Part shown: piece by piece, positions 53,535 through 62,483 of the stretch
How positions within the stretch are numbered: the stretch's first letter is position 1
Layout of the letters: every line of letters starts with the position of its first letter
NCBI GenBank assembly: GCA_903896505.1
Contig: CAITXU010000246.1
Span: forward strand, 18,580-82,579
DNA length: 64,000 nt
Source: an uncultured Verrucomicrobiota bacterium
GTDB taxonomy: Bacteria; Verrucomicrobiota; Verrucomicrobiia; Limisphaerales; UBA9464
Direction: 5' to 3'
Translations under genes and position numbers: made by a program
Notes under the pieces: generated by a model
What the model saw: the letters and a program-made list of their open reading frames with translations, nothing else
What the model was told of the DNA's origin: nothing
The model's database searches: none

Positions 53535-54323
53535 TCAAGGCGCAGGGTTTAGCTTAATGACAGAACGCAAGGAGTTGGGGGCCGAGACTACGACCTCATC
53601 TTTATCAATGGCAACAATCTTGTATGTCACATTGCCAAGATTCAGCGTATCGCCGGTCCGTTTGCCGACAAAGGACTTCTTGTCCCATCGATAATCGAGG
53701 TCGGCGGCCCACGCCAAAGTCTTGGAATACGGCTTGTTGGTCGATAAAGTAATGGTTCCCTCGCCATCGCTCAGGGCGATGACCACTTCCGGTGCGGATT
53801 CCTTCGGACCTTTGATGTCGCGGAGCAGGAACAGATCGTTCTTGCTGCCCACGTTGAGGGATACGGTGGTGGGCCGCCGTTTGGAGGGTTGCTTTTCGTA
53901 AGCGCGCGTCACCTCGAATTGGTAACGAAATTGGCCGTCCACTCCGACGGCTCCGAGGTAATTGATCTCCAGCGGCAGGGGCGTGGCTTTGGTATACACC
54001 AAGCCCACTGCTCCAGTAGAGTCTGTCACTGGATTGAGATTACCACCCTTGTCTTTCATCCAGGTCACCGGATTGAAGGTGTTATGGACCCCGGATAGCT
54101 CAATGGAATCGGGCTTGCCGAGACGGGCCAATGCGGCGGCTCCGACAGACAAATCGACCGGTTTCAGAGGCTTCTTTTTGCCGGAAACTTTTTTCTCCAA
54201 CTGTTCGTCCAAAGCCTGCCGGACTTCCTGTACGTGGAAAGCCATCAGAAGGGAGCCGATGGCGACAATGAGCAGAACTGCCCCCAGGACGAGTTTCTCG
54301 TAATGTTTGGTAAGAAATTTCAT
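53535..54323 (-). CDS. inner-membrane protein of the pilus-like locus (Amuc_1099-like position)
   Basis: Protein of 262 aa with one N-terminal membrane segment (LVLGAVLLIVAIGSLLMAFH) and a mostly strand-rich outside part. The end (VGKRTGDTLNLGNVTYKIVA and VVVSAPNSLRSVIKLNP) looks like a small PilP/GspC-type HR domain, which bridges inner-membrane parts to the secretin. It lies between the Amuc_1100-like gene and the secretin gene, 12 bp after the first, matching the layout of the Akkermansia locus. Role by homology: linking platform and secretin. Confidence 0.75.
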   Translation of the reverse strand: MKFLTKHYEKLVLGAVLLIVAIGSLLMAFHVQEVRQALDEQLEKKVSGKKKPLKPVDLSVGAAALARLGKPDSIELSGVHNTFNPVTWMKDKGGNLNPVTDSTGAVGLVYTKATPLPLEINYLGAVGVDGQFRYQFEVTRAYEKQPSKRRPTTVSLNVGSKNDLFLLRDIKGPKESAPEVVIALSDGEGTITLSTNKPYSKTLAWAADLDYRWDKKSFVGKRTGDTLNLGNVTYKIVAIDKDEVVVSAPNSLRSVIKLNPAP

Positions 54324-54335
54324 TCCGAACCGTGA

Positions 54336-55334
54336 TTACTGGCGGGTGTTTTTGACGGGTGCAGCAGAAGGTGAGTTTGTTCCCGACGCAGACGCGGGAG
54401 CAGTCAACTTAACAATATCCAGGCCGATCGTGACGCGGAGCAATTTCGGCTCCAGAACCGGCTCATTGGGTCGGGTGGGTGCGGCAGCCGCCACGGGTTG
54501 CTGCATGCGGGCGTATGGACCCACCCCGTAACGGGCCATAGATGGGTTGAAGCCGTTGGGAAGCCCAATGGCTGCCATCGGGACTGAGGAGGCACTTGAA
54601 TCCGAGGCGACGCCCCGTTCGACGTTTAACGTCTTGATGTTGTAGGAGGCCGGGGCATCCCTCAAGCCAGCCAATACCGACGCCAACTCGGAGCTGAAAC
54701 CCTGGAAGGCGATTTCATAAGGGTAGATGGCAGCCCCCGTGACGGTGTTTGTGGTCACTTTTTTGGCGAGTAGGAAATCGGTCGATGAATTGGAATCGTT
54801 GGTCCCGACGGTGGTTCGCTTGATGGATACCAAGGAATGAACGCGAGCGGCGTACAAGATGCGGCAAAGGTCGGTGACGTCGTCCAAGTGCAGAACCAAC
54901 GGCACCAGAGCCTTGTCGGGGATTTGGAGGACTTTTCGTTGCTCACCAAAGGTGAAGTCATATTTGTCGGGCAACTTGACACCGGTTTTTTCGGCATCGC
55001 GGACCAACCCTGCGAGTCGGCTTTCCAGTAGCCCCTTGAAGGCGGCGTTATCAAGGCCATCGGGCTTTATCTGGACTCCAAACCGATCACGAGCGGACTT
55101 CTTGAATTCCTCCACCCGCTGCTGCTCTTCTTTGACCTGCTTCAGGTTTTCCGGATTCGGAAACGGGTCAGCCGAAACGATGGTATCCAAGGCTGAGGTC
55201 TTGGTCTGGAGTTCGCTGTAGGCGGTCTGGGCTCCATCCCATGACTGGTATAGATAGAAACCAGCGGCCAGAAGGAATAAACCCGCGACAGCCAGGCCAA
55301 CAACGAACAGTAGATTGCGTTTGATCCAGTCCAT
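54336..55334 (-). CDS. Amuc_1100-family pilus-associated protein (PilO-like)
   Basis: Protein of 332 aa with an N-terminal membrane segment (LLFVVGLAVAGLFLLAAGFY), a coiled-coil start (GAQTAYSELQTKTSALDTIV) and ADPFPNPENLKQVKEEQQRV, which parallels the Amuc_1100 N-terminal region. The outside domain has PilO-like alpha/beta order. The end is Pro/Ala-rich and low in structure. Amuc_1100 is known as an abundant outer-envelope protein of Akkermansia with effects on host signalling; its cellular job is thought to be in a type IV pilus-like system. The ATG lies 1 bp after the PilM gene stop. Confidence 0.85.
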   Translation of the reverse strand: MDWIKRNLLFVVGLAVAGLFLLAAGFYLYQSWDGAQTAYSELQTKTSALDTIVSADPFPNPENLKQVKEEQQRVEEFKKSARDRFGVQIKPDGLDNAAFKGLLESRLAGLVRDAEKTGVKLPDKYDFTFGEQRKVLQIPDKALVPLVLHLDDVTDLCRILYAARVHSLVSIKRTTVGTNDSNSSTDFLLAKKVTTNTVTGAAIYPYEIAFQGFSSELASVLAGLRDAPASYNIKTLNVERGVASDSSASSVPMAAIGLPNGFNPSMARYGVGPYARMQQPVAAAAPTRPNEPVLEPKLLRVTIGLDIVKLTAPASASGTNSPSAAPVKNTRQ

Positions 55335-55335
55335 A

Positions 55336-57222
55336 TCAGAGCTTGATGGGACGCTTGAGTTTCAAGCTGATGGGAAATGTGAAGGTCGGGGTGGCATCAT
55401 CGACCGTCTCCAAATTTCCGTTCAACTGGGTTTCGTTCGAGTCGAAGAGAGGGTCGGCCTTGAGTTCCTTGACCAACTCGTAGGGAATCTCAGCATTGCG
55501 TTCCTTCTGCTTTAGATTCACCGCCCGAATGGTCAGGCGAAGAGTGCTGAGTTCGTTGGTGGAGCCACTGGGCTTCGGCTTGTCTGCCGGAGCGGCAGCG
55601 GGAGCGTCTGGAGCGGGAGCGGCGGCAGCGTCCCCTCCTGCGGCCCCTTGGGCACCGGCCGCGTAGGGGCCCAACCGATAGCGCTTCATCATTTCCGGGC
55701 TCATGAAGAACGTTCTGGGAGCGTTCTCCTCTTCGACCGGGGCGACATTAACCGTTGGCTCGGTGGAGAGGAGGACGTCTATCCACACTCCCACAGGGAC
55801 ACCATGCTTCTGGCGCATATTTTCCTCGACCGCCTGCATCGAGCGCCGGAGAGAGGTTAAAATGGCTGGCCAATAAGAGCGGTTGTCGAGCCATTCGCCC
55901 AATTGATTGGCTTCACTGGAGGCTTTGTTGAGCTTGCCTTGCTCGGACTCCAATTGGGTCTTTTTGGCTTCCAGCGGTGCCAACTGTTCACCGATTTTCG
56001 CGGTCGCCTGCTGATAGACATCGCCGACTTTGGCGAAAAGCAGACCGGCTGCACCGACTCCAGCCGCCAAGGCGTAGGAGGCGGCCAAAAGATAGGGTTT
56101 CTTGGCCGAAAATTCCTGCCGTGACAGGGAAGCCTTCGGCATCAGGTTGAACTCGACCGGGCAGCGGGCGACTGCGCGCAACCCCAGTCCAACCACTTCT
56201 CCGAAACATTGAGCGACCTTTTCCAAATCCTGCACAGGAACGGTCGGGTCGATCTCGACATTCCGGAATGGATTAAAGAATTCGACCGGCAGGTTTAACT
56301 TCTCCTGGAAGAACTCAGCGGCATAAGCCATGCCGGAACCCCCACCGCAAAGGTATACGCGGACGGGTGCGCCACCGCCCTGCTGGGTGCGGTAGAATTG
56401 GATGGTCTGGTTGACCTGCAAATGCAGCCGGGTCAACACATTGCGGGCAACCTTGGACACGGCTGCCTGGCGCGGGTCTTCGGGTTCCTCGTACGCGCCT
56501 CCAAGACTGACAAAACCATTGGCGATCTTGAACTTCTCGGCGTCATCGAAACGCAGCTTTGCCTCGGCCGCAAACTCCTGGGTGATGGCGTTGGCTCCGA
56601 TATTGATGCTGCGGGAATAGTATTTATTGGCCTCGAAGAGAAGGACGTTGCTGGTTTTTGCACCAATATCCAGCAGAAGACTGCAGCCTTCCTGGTCGGC
56701 ATAGTTAAAACGGAAAGCGTTCGCCAGGGCACCCACCGAGGCATCCACCACGGTCATCTTCAGACCGGCGGATTCACCGGCACCGAACAGCTTTTCAACC
56801 AAGTCCGACTTGATGGCCACCAGCAGGACCTCCAACTCGCCACCCGGGGCGGAGCCGAGGATTTGGTAGTCCCACGCTGTTTCAGCGAGGGGAAAAGGAA
56901 CATTCTGCTGGGCCTCGTACTGGATGATCTGGGTGACCTTCGAGGTATCGACCGGCGGCAATTTGACGAACTTCGAAAAAACCTGGTAACCGGGGGCGCA
57001 GAGATTGCCGCTGCGGGCCAGAAATCCAAATTCAGAGAGCATGTCGGTCAAGCCCTTCTTGACCACCGCGTCCCGGGCGGCGTCCTGAGAGCCAGCCAAG
57101 CCGATGGACTTGATGCCAAAGCGGAGCAGCCGCAACCCGCTTTGCGGCGTCGCAGCGAACTCGGCGATCTTGAGGCTACCGGCCCCGCAATCGACCCCTA
57201 AAAATGATTTCGACTTCAGCAT
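55336..57222 (-). CDS. PilM-PilN fusion protein
   Basis: Protein of 628 aa. Residues 1-340 are an actin-like ATPase of the PilM/FtsA type: FLGVDCGAGSLKIAEF at the start, LLLDIGAKTSNVLLFE and VYLCGGGSGMAYAAEFF. A membrane segment at about 380-400 (YLLAASYALAAGVGAAGLLF) is followed by a coiled coil (EAKKTQLESEQGKLNKASSE) and a PilN-like domain with an Ala/Pro-rich insert at about 545-575. In type IV pili PilM and PilN are separate; the fusion is typical of this phylum (Amuc_1101). It is first in a run of up to nine genes. Confidence 0.88.
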   Translation of the reverse strand: MLKSKSFLGVDCGAGSLKIAEFAATPQSGLRLLRFGIKSIGLAGSQDAARDAVVKKGLTDMLSEFGFLARSGNLCAPGYQVFSKFVKLPPVDTSKVTQIIQYEAQQNVPFPLAETAWDYQILGSAPGGELEVLLVAIKSDLVEKLFGAGESAGLKMTVVDASVGALANAFRFNYADQEGCSLLLDIGAKTSNVLLFEANKYYSRSINIGANAITQEFAAEAKLRFDDAEKFKIANGFVSLGGAYEEPEDPRQAAVSKVARNVLTRLHLQVNQTIQFYRTQQGGGAPVRVYLCGGGSGMAYAAEFFQEKLNLPVEFFNPFRNVEIDPTVPVQDLEKVAQCFGEVVGLGLRAVARCPVEFNLMPKASLSRQEFSAKKPYLLAASYALAAGVGAAGLLFAKVGDVYQQATAKIGEQLAPLEAKKTQLESEQGKLNKASSEANQLGEWLDNRSYWPAILTSLRRSMQAVEENMRQKHGVPVGVWIDVLLSTEPTVNVAPVEEENAPRTFFMSPEMMKRYRLGPYAAGAQGAAGGDAAAAPAPDAPAAAPADKPKPSGSTNELSTLRLTIRAVNLKQKERNAEIPYELVKELKADPLFDSNETQLNGNLETVDDATPTFTFPISLKLKRPIKL

Positions 57223-57251
57223 GGTTGCTGTTGGTTGTGACGTGGTGCCGA

Positions 57252-57290
57252 ATAAAAAATCGTCTTCTGCGGAAACCCCGCAGGCAGACG
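57252..57290 (-). terminator. hairpin with T run in the pilM leader
   Basis: On the minus strand a two-part stem (ATCGTC/GACGAT outside, CTGCGG/CCGCAG inside) is followed by TTTTTT and ends about 30 bases before the PilM start codon. It could end transcripts from the HAD gene upstream, but with so little room for a promoter after it, the pil transcript probably starts upstream and reads through, making attenuation possible. Confidence 0.6.
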
Positions 57291-57367
57291 ATCACAACGT
57301 GCTCGAGGGGTACCTAGAGAAGTAGAGGGGTCTGGTCAAACAGAAAAACCGATGTGGACGGGAAAAA

Positions 57368-57385
57368 GTTCACAAGTGTTCACAA
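57368..57385. promoter_or_regulatory. tandem GTTCACAA boxes, possible operator
   Basis: GTTCACAA occurs at 57368-57375 and 57378-57385, a direct repeat with 10-bp spacing (one helical turn), about 150 bp upstream of the PilM start in an AT-richer part of the gap 57223-57515. This is the likely control region of the long leftward operon. The binding protein is unknown. Confidence 0.4.
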
Positions 57386-57515
57386 TGAATTGCGATTTAT
57401 GGGCAAAAAATGCGAATTGGGTTTTTCGCGGTGTGAAAAGCTTCTGTTCGACTGCCAGGAGCCGGAAGTGCGGGTCACTGACCAAAAATCAGGGAATCCC
57501 GGACCCGTCCGCCGC

Positions 57516-58274
57516 TCAAACCCGCCGCGCGTCAGCGCTGGACAGCAAATCTTCCAAGGACGCAACAACCCAGTCCGGCTGATGGAAACGCAGGTCTTCC
57601 ACCGAGAAGGCACCGGTCGCGACGGCCAGGCACGGTGCCTGAATGGCCCGAGCACATTCAATGTCGGCCGGGGTGTCACCGATGATGATGATTTCGGAAC
57701 CGGGGACGGAGGTTCCGAGGCACGTGGAAACCCGCTCCCGCGCGACGACGGCGAGTTGGTTTCTGCTTTCATGGTCGTCGCCGAAGGCACCCAGCGTGAA
57801 CCGGTGTTCCAGGCCATGCGCGGCGAGTTTGAGGACGGCGCCGATTCTCACATTGCCCGTCAGCAATCCGATCAACGGTGGATCGGGCAACGATTCCAGC
57901 GCCTCGAGAACGGCGGGAACGGCTGGGCATAGCTCTCCTCCCCCGAGCGACAATTCCTCATCGAGAAGGAACCCGTAAACGGCGAGAAAACGGCCACACT
58001 CTTCAGCTGTCCCGGGCAATCCCACACCCGCCAGGAATTGGCGGGCGAGGGAGGTATCGGTGCGCCCATGGAAGGATACCCCATCCATCGCTCCCGGATA
58101 TCCCCACAACGCGGCGGTACGACGGAATGCGCGCACCCCGGCACCCCCGGTGCGGAGGAGGGTTCCGTCGATATCAAAAAGCACCGCCCGGAAACCGTCG
58201 AATGAGGGAAGGTTCTGAGAAGAATCCGTCCACTGGGTTTCTTCCCGGTCTCGTGCCATGGTACGGACACCCAT
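57516..58274 (-). CDS. HAD-superfamily phosphatase
   Basis: Protein of 252 aa. Motif I VLFDIDGTLL (Asp34, Asp36), motif II LIGLLTGNVRIGAVLK (Thr), a Lys/Arg region and motif IV IIIIGDTPADIECARA are intact, and the cap domain is of the phosphoglycolate-phosphatase type. It probably removes phosphate from a small metabolite. The start at 58274 has AGGA 5 bases upstream and lies 1 bp beyond the stop of the preceding gene; ATG 58259 is an alternative. It is last in the moaA-to-HAD run. Confidence 0.88.
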   Translation of the reverse strand: MGVRTMARDREETQWTDSSQNLPSFDGFRAVLFDIDGTLLRTGGAGVRAFRRTAALWGYPGAMDGVSFHGRTDTSLARQFLAGVGLPGTAEECGRFLAVYGFLLDEELSLGGGELCPAVPAVLEALESLPDPPLIGLLTGNVRIGAVLKLAAHGLEHRFTLGAFGDDHESRNQLAVVARERVSTCLGTSVPGSEIIIIGDTPADIECARAIQAPCLAVATGAFSVEDLRFHQPDWVVASLEDLLSSADARRV

Positions 58275-58275
58275 T

Positions 58276-60618
58276 TTATTCCTGCGGATAGAGCAGGATG
58301 CGGTCATGAACGACCAGGATCAGGTCGTTCCGTCCATCACCGGTGACGTCGACGACAATCGCCTCGCGGGGCTCGCTCAATTCCGATCGACGGTTTCGAT
58401 AGGATCGCTCCTCAAAGACCGCCCAACGATTGGCGGCAACCAGTTGATGGGGTGACTCGTAGGCGACCAAATCTACGTAATTCCGTGCGGTTTCGAGGAA
58501 CACCAGGTCTTTCCGTCCGTCATGGTTCAGGTCGCCCGAGGTGATATCGTGGAGGTATCCGTCCTTGATCGGCGTTTCATAACCGTCGAGTTCATTGAGC
58601 TCCCAGATATCGCCGGACAACTTTTTCCAGGCAACCGAATTGAGGCCCTGAAACCCAACCGCATTTGGCTTGTCGGCACCGAGCGAGAGTGGAACGAGGG
58701 AAGTGAAGTCGGTGACCGGGAGGACCGAGCTTTTTCCGGCTTTCCAGACACCGCTGGCGTCGCGGGTGCTCACGGTCAGCGCCTTGCGCTCTGCATCCAT
58801 GAGAAAAAGCACTGGCGGTTTGCCTTCGCCCTGGCTGATGGCAGCCACGCCGGTGAGCCGGGAGCTGCTGGATGCTCCGTTGATCTGGTCCCGGACGGTA
58901 AAATTCCAAGTCGGTTTCTCTTTCCCATCACTGGCGAGAACCACCGCTCGGAGATAGTTCTTCTGAGCCAGCAGCAACTCCGGCTTTCCATCGCCATCCA
59001 CATCTGCGGTGGCAAGCCATGGGTTGTCGGTCGTACCTCCGGGCGGATTGACATCCACCTCGGTAAAGGAGGCTCCGTCACGGATTTCCTTGAGTTGAAC
59101 CAGCACCTTGATTTTTTCGTATGGGGTCAAAACCACCAAGTCGTTGAGTCCGTCCTGGTCCGCATCCAGGATGCTCAATCGGGTGGGTGTTCCCTTGAAG
59201 GCAGCGGACAGTCGCTGAACCACGGTTTTCCCTTCCGAATCCAACAGAACGAGCTCCCGGACGGTGGTGGTCTCATCCTTGCCGTCTTTCCCAGGCTTCT
59301 TTTCGTCCCGCTCGGTAATGGCTGCAAACCGTGGCTTTTCACCCGGTCGCAGGATTCCCACCGCGATGGCCAGGGGACGATCGGGAAGGGTGATGGGCTT
59401 TGGGAAATCGATGCGACCCGACACGCCGAGACTGGTCACCCCCACCTGTTTTTCGTCTCCACTCAAAAGAAAAAGTTCATTTCGACCGTCACCGTCCCAA
59501 TCACCCGCGACGATTTCAGTCACCCCGGTGAGGGTCGGAAACGATTGGACCGGAGCCAAAACCCCGTTGGGTTGCTGCAACTGGACATTGAGTTGCCCAC
59601 CTTCCGGATCGGCCACCACCAGGTCCGGGCGTCCATCTCCGTTGAGATCGGTCCACAGGACCCCTCTTCGCCCCTTATCCGTCCGCGGCAGGGCCACCAC
59701 CGAAAATTGGCCGTCCTTGAGATCGGAGGTAAAGGATTCCGGGGCTTTCTGGGCAATATGACCGATGGCGGCGCGTCCTGATTTGGCGGCGATGGTGATG
59801 ATTTCGGTGACATGGTCTCCATCCAGATCATCGGCCCAGTAACTGCGAACCGGAACAAAGGGAAGGTGGATTTCCGGCCCAAATTGATGGGGCGCGATTT
59901 GCAGCCGGAAGCGAAAGGGATTGGGATGGTCCCAATTGACCATCATCAAGTCATCTCGTCCGTCGCCATCAAGGTCGAGAACTTGAAGGGCCTTGACCGT
60001 TCCCGAGTAGGGAATTTTTTCGGGCTCACCGAGGGACCCGTCAGACAGGGCGGGCAGAACGTAGATGTGCTTTTCCGCCAGCAGGAGAAGGTCGGGACGT
60101 CCATCGGCATTGATGTCGCCCACAGTCAGGGCGTTGGAGTCAAGAATCCCATCGTCCAGTGGCCAGCGCTTGGGCGTTGCCCAACCGTTGGTGCCCAGAT
60201 TGTACTGGATGACCAATTCGCGTGGGTCCCCATAATAGGCAAGGTCAGGGCGGCCGTCGCCGTTCAGATCGGCGACGACCAGGGAGGTAATTCGTTTTTC
60301 CGATGAAATCGAGTCCACACGGAAACGGGCATCGGACGGCAGTTCATTGATGTCTTTGCGTCCGATTTTTGCGGGTGTGACCGGTGCGTTGGTCTTGCCG
60401 GTCCGGTTGTAGAGCAAGGTCAACTTGGACCGATTATTATTCACCACAATCAGGTCGTTGAGGCCGTCTCCATCGAGGTCAGCGACATGCAGCAGGCCAA
60501 TCCCGTAATCGAGGGGAAAAACTTCAGGACCGGAAAACCCAAACCGGTTGGTGGCATCCGCGAGCAGGGATGCGGATGCACCGAGGGCCGCGGCCCAAGT
60601 CAGCAGTCGAAGTGACAT
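58276..60618 (-). CDS. secreted FG-GAP/VCBS repeat protein
   Basis: Protein of 780 aa from ATG 60618 (MSLRLLTWAAALGASASLLA signal). At least a dozen Ca-binding type D-x-D-x-D-G repeats are present: VADLDGDGLNDLIVVNN, VADLNGDGRPDLAYYGD, VGDINADGRPDLLLLA, VLDLDGDGRDDLMMVNW, WTDLNGDGRPDLVVAD, AGDWDGDGRNELFLLS, ILDADQDGLNDLVVLTP, TADVDGDGKPELLLA and VDVTGDGRNDLILVV. These form one or two integrin-like propellers. It is a surface or periplasmic protein, ligand unknown. Confidence 0.87.
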   Translation of the reverse strand: MSLRLLTWAAALGASASLLADATNRFGFSGPEVFPLDYGIGLLHVADLDGDGLNDLIVVNNNRSKLTLLYNRTGKTNAPVTPAKIGRKDINELPSDARFRVDSISSEKRITSLVVADLNGDGRPDLAYYGDPRELVIQYNLGTNGWATPKRWPLDDGILDSNALTVGDINADGRPDLLLLAEKHIYVLPALSDGSLGEPEKIPYSGTVKALQVLDLDGDGRDDLMMVNWDHPNPFRFRLQIAPHQFGPEIHLPFVPVRSYWADDLDGDHVTEIITIAAKSGRAAIGHIAQKAPESFTSDLKDGQFSVVALPRTDKGRRGVLWTDLNGDGRPDLVVADPEGGQLNVQLQQPNGVLAPVQSFPTLTGVTEIVAGDWDGDGRNELFLLSGDEKQVGVTSLGVSGRIDFPKPITLPDRPLAIAVGILRPGEKPRFAAITERDEKKPGKDGKDETTTVRELVLLDSEGKTVVQRLSAAFKGTPTRLSILDADQDGLNDLVVLTPYEKIKVLVQLKEIRDGASFTEVDVNPPGGTTDNPWLATADVDGDGKPELLLAQKNYLRAVVLASDGKEKPTWNFTVRDQINGASSSSRLTGVAAISQGEGKPPVLFLMDAERKALTVSTRDASGVWKAGKSSVLPVTDFTSLVPLSLGADKPNAVGFQGLNSVAWKKLSGDIWELNELDGYETPIKDGYLHDITSGDLNHDGRKDLVFLETARNYVDLVAYESPHQLVAANRWAVFEERSYRNRRSELSEPREAIVVDVTGDGRNDLILVVHDRILLYPQE

Positions 60619-60667
60619 GTTCCAAGCTTGACCGAAGTTTAGGTTCCGGCAAGCCGGTTGACCGGGC

Positions 60668-62011
60668 TTAACGGCGGACCTGGCGTCCTGCATTGGCAAT
60701 CTGCTCGTCCAGCTGTCCCAACCGTCGGACAGTATTTCGGACCAGAAGCGTCAGGCGGGTCTCCAATTCCATCCGAGCAACCGGGTCCTTGCCGCCGGCC
60801 TCGCGGGCGGTGAGGTATTCGTCCAGCACGCGGTTCGACTCACCCACCAGTCCGGCCCACTCCGGCGGGGTATGGAGCAGGAGAAGGTGCAGCTGCGACA
60901 CCTTACGACGAAGGACCGGTCGCTGCGCTGGGAAATCCCAGGTTTGAATCACCTCTCGCAGGGGAAGGGTGCGCCGTACCGTTCCGGTCCGGTTGGTCGC
61001 CGGGAGGTCCGCCGTTTCCGTCATGATGACGGCCAATTCAGAAATGACACGGTCCGCCGGCCAGAATTGGCTCGGCCCCCGCCCCACCACTTCAACGGAG
61101 GCCACAGCCCACCATTTTTCGACATCGAGAAGAGAACGAAACTGACCAGCACTGACAGCCAGAAAGGTCGTCTGCCAGTTCAACGACCGGTGGGCGTCCC
61201 GAATGAATTCCCGAATCGCCTTCCGTCCGCGGTCCTCGCGCAGAAGTTCATGGACAAACAGAGTGGCACTTGCGCGGTAGCGACCATAGCTGTCGGCGGA
61301 ACCCAATTGCTCGGCAACAGGCTGCGCCAACTCGGAAAACGAAAGAGGTCCGGTGCCTCCAAGGCTATCACGGGCCATGACGGCCGCATCGCGATGGCGG
61401 GAAGCACGGATGGTGACCGTTTGAGACTCGGTGACCAGATCGCGCCCCACCTCGCCCAACAGGAGTCCGGTCAAGCCTTCGGTGAGCCACAAAGGCGGAA
61501 CAATCACCGGTTCCGAAGGGTTCTCCCGGTTCATTTGCTCCAGGACATCGGCTTCCACGAGCAAACGGACCAGTTGGGTCCAGTCCATGCTGTCGGGCAA
61601 TTCGGCAAAGAATTTCCAGCCGTCGCGGAACAGACGGGGGTGAACGGTGATGGGGCCCTCCTCAAAATGGGCGGGCCGCAGTTCGAAATGGACCGGAAGT
61701 CCGGCACGGTCGGGAGCTCCGAGGCGAAGATTGACCGCACGACGAACCCGCTCGCAGGTCACCGCCAGAAGGTCGGGATGGATGGGCACCTGAAGCTTGT
61801 CACCCACGGGTGCCAATTTTTGCCCTCTGACACCGGGCTGCTGGACAGGTCCGACAACCACGAACTGACCGCTTTGACTCACCGCGGTCACCCGGCCACG
61901 CGCGCTACCGAGGCTCGCAGGAGCGCCCAGAACCACCGGTACGAAAGTGACCCACCACAGGAGCAGCCCCCTGCTCCACCGACAAAACCGCCGGAAGGCA
62001 CCGAAACTCAT
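60668..62011 (-). CDS. secreted gluzincin-like protein without a visible HExxH
   Basis: Protein of 447 aa with signal peptide (SRGLLLWWVTFVPVVLGAPA). The middle has VIVPPLWLTEGLTGLLLGEV, which recalls the PxWxxEGxA segment of peptidase MA-like/gluzincin proteins (the second Glu ligand), and YGRYRASATLFVHELLREDR. The preceding HExxH zinc motif is not found, so it is probably an inactive relative. It lies between FmdB and the FG-GAP gene on one strand. Confidence 0.6.
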   Translation of the reverse strand: MSFGAFRRFCRWSRGLLLWWVTFVPVVLGAPASLGSARGRVTAVSQSGQFVVVGPVQQPGVRGQKLAPVGDKLQVPIHPDLLAVTCERVRRAVNLRLGAPDRAGLPVHFELRPAHFEEGPITVHPRLFRDGWKFFAELPDSMDWTQLVRLLVEADVLEQMNRENPSEPVIVPPLWLTEGLTGLLLGEVGRDLVTESQTVTIRASRHRDAAVMARDSLGGTGPLSFSELAQPVAEQLGSADSYGRYRASATLFVHELLREDRGRKAIREFIRDAHRSLNWQTTFLAVSAGQFRSLLDVEKWWAVASVEVVGRGPSQFWPADRVISELAVIMTETADLPATNRTGTVRRTLPLREVIQTWDFPAQRPVLRRKVSQLHLLLLHTPPEWAGLVGESNRVLDEYLTAREAGGKDPVARMELETRLTLLVRNTVRRLGQLDEQIANAGRQVRR

Positions 62012-62043
62012 CGAAGGTTGGTTCTGCGCCCGCGCCGGGCGGT

Positions 62044-62385
62044 CTAAGACTTGGGTGCCGCCGAACCGGACGACGTCTTTTCAGCGCTCTTGGCGGGAGC
62101 CGGAGCTTCGGTCGAGGTTTTGGTCTCGGTCTTGGGCTTCGAGCTTTCGACATCCCCTTTGGCAGCGGACTTGTATCCCTCGCTGCGATAATCGGTGATA
62201 TAAAATCCGCTCCCTTTGAAAATCAGGCCGGCTCCTCCGCCAATACCGCGTTGGACCGCCCCTTTCCCCCATTTTTTCCTGGGGCAGACTTCGGCCGGAC
62301 AAATCTCCAAAGCCGCTGCCTTCATCGATTGGCTGTACTCGAATTGATGGCCGCACTTGCGGCAACTGTATTCATAGGTCGGCAT
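62044..62385 (-). CDS. FmdB-family zinc ribbon protein
   Basis: Protein of 113 aa. The N-terminal zinc ribbon has YSCRKCGHQFEY (Cys8, Cys11) and a second pair at Cys29 and Cys34 (ICPAEVCPRK), followed by the conserved GIGGGAGLIFKGSGFYITDY. The C-terminal 40 residues are low-complexity Lys/Thr/Ala/Ser. FmdB-like proteins are putative regulators of unknown mechanism. It is 32 bp from the next gene downstream. Confidence 0.88.
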   Translation of the reverse strand: MPTYEYSCRKCGHQFEYSQSMKAAALEICPAEVCPRKKWGKGAVQRGIGGGAGLIFKGSGFYITDYRSEGYKSAAKGDVESSKPKTETKTSTEAPAPAKSAEKTSSGSAAPKS

Positions 62386-62483
62386 AGGAATCCATCAGAC
62401 AAAAACGACAGGCTCATGGCACGACCGATTCTTTTCATTAAAACGGACTGCCATCCCGTAGCATGACGGTCTGGTGGAGATTT

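Noticed and set aside
51387..53552. 721-codon open frame on the + strand across the secretin gene
   Set aside because: It is antisense to a clear secretin, rich in Gly/Thr/Ala from the GCC repeats, and has no family-like motif; GC-rich codon bias keeps the opposite frame open.
57290..57515. Cyclic-di-GMP riboswitch in the pilM leader
   Set aside because: A pilus operon is a plausible target, but neither GEMM-I nor GEMM-II conserved cores are found on the minus strand.
60668..62011. Active zinc metallopeptidase
   Set aside because: The PPLWLTEGL segment suggests the gluzincin fold, but no HExxH motif is present upstream of it.
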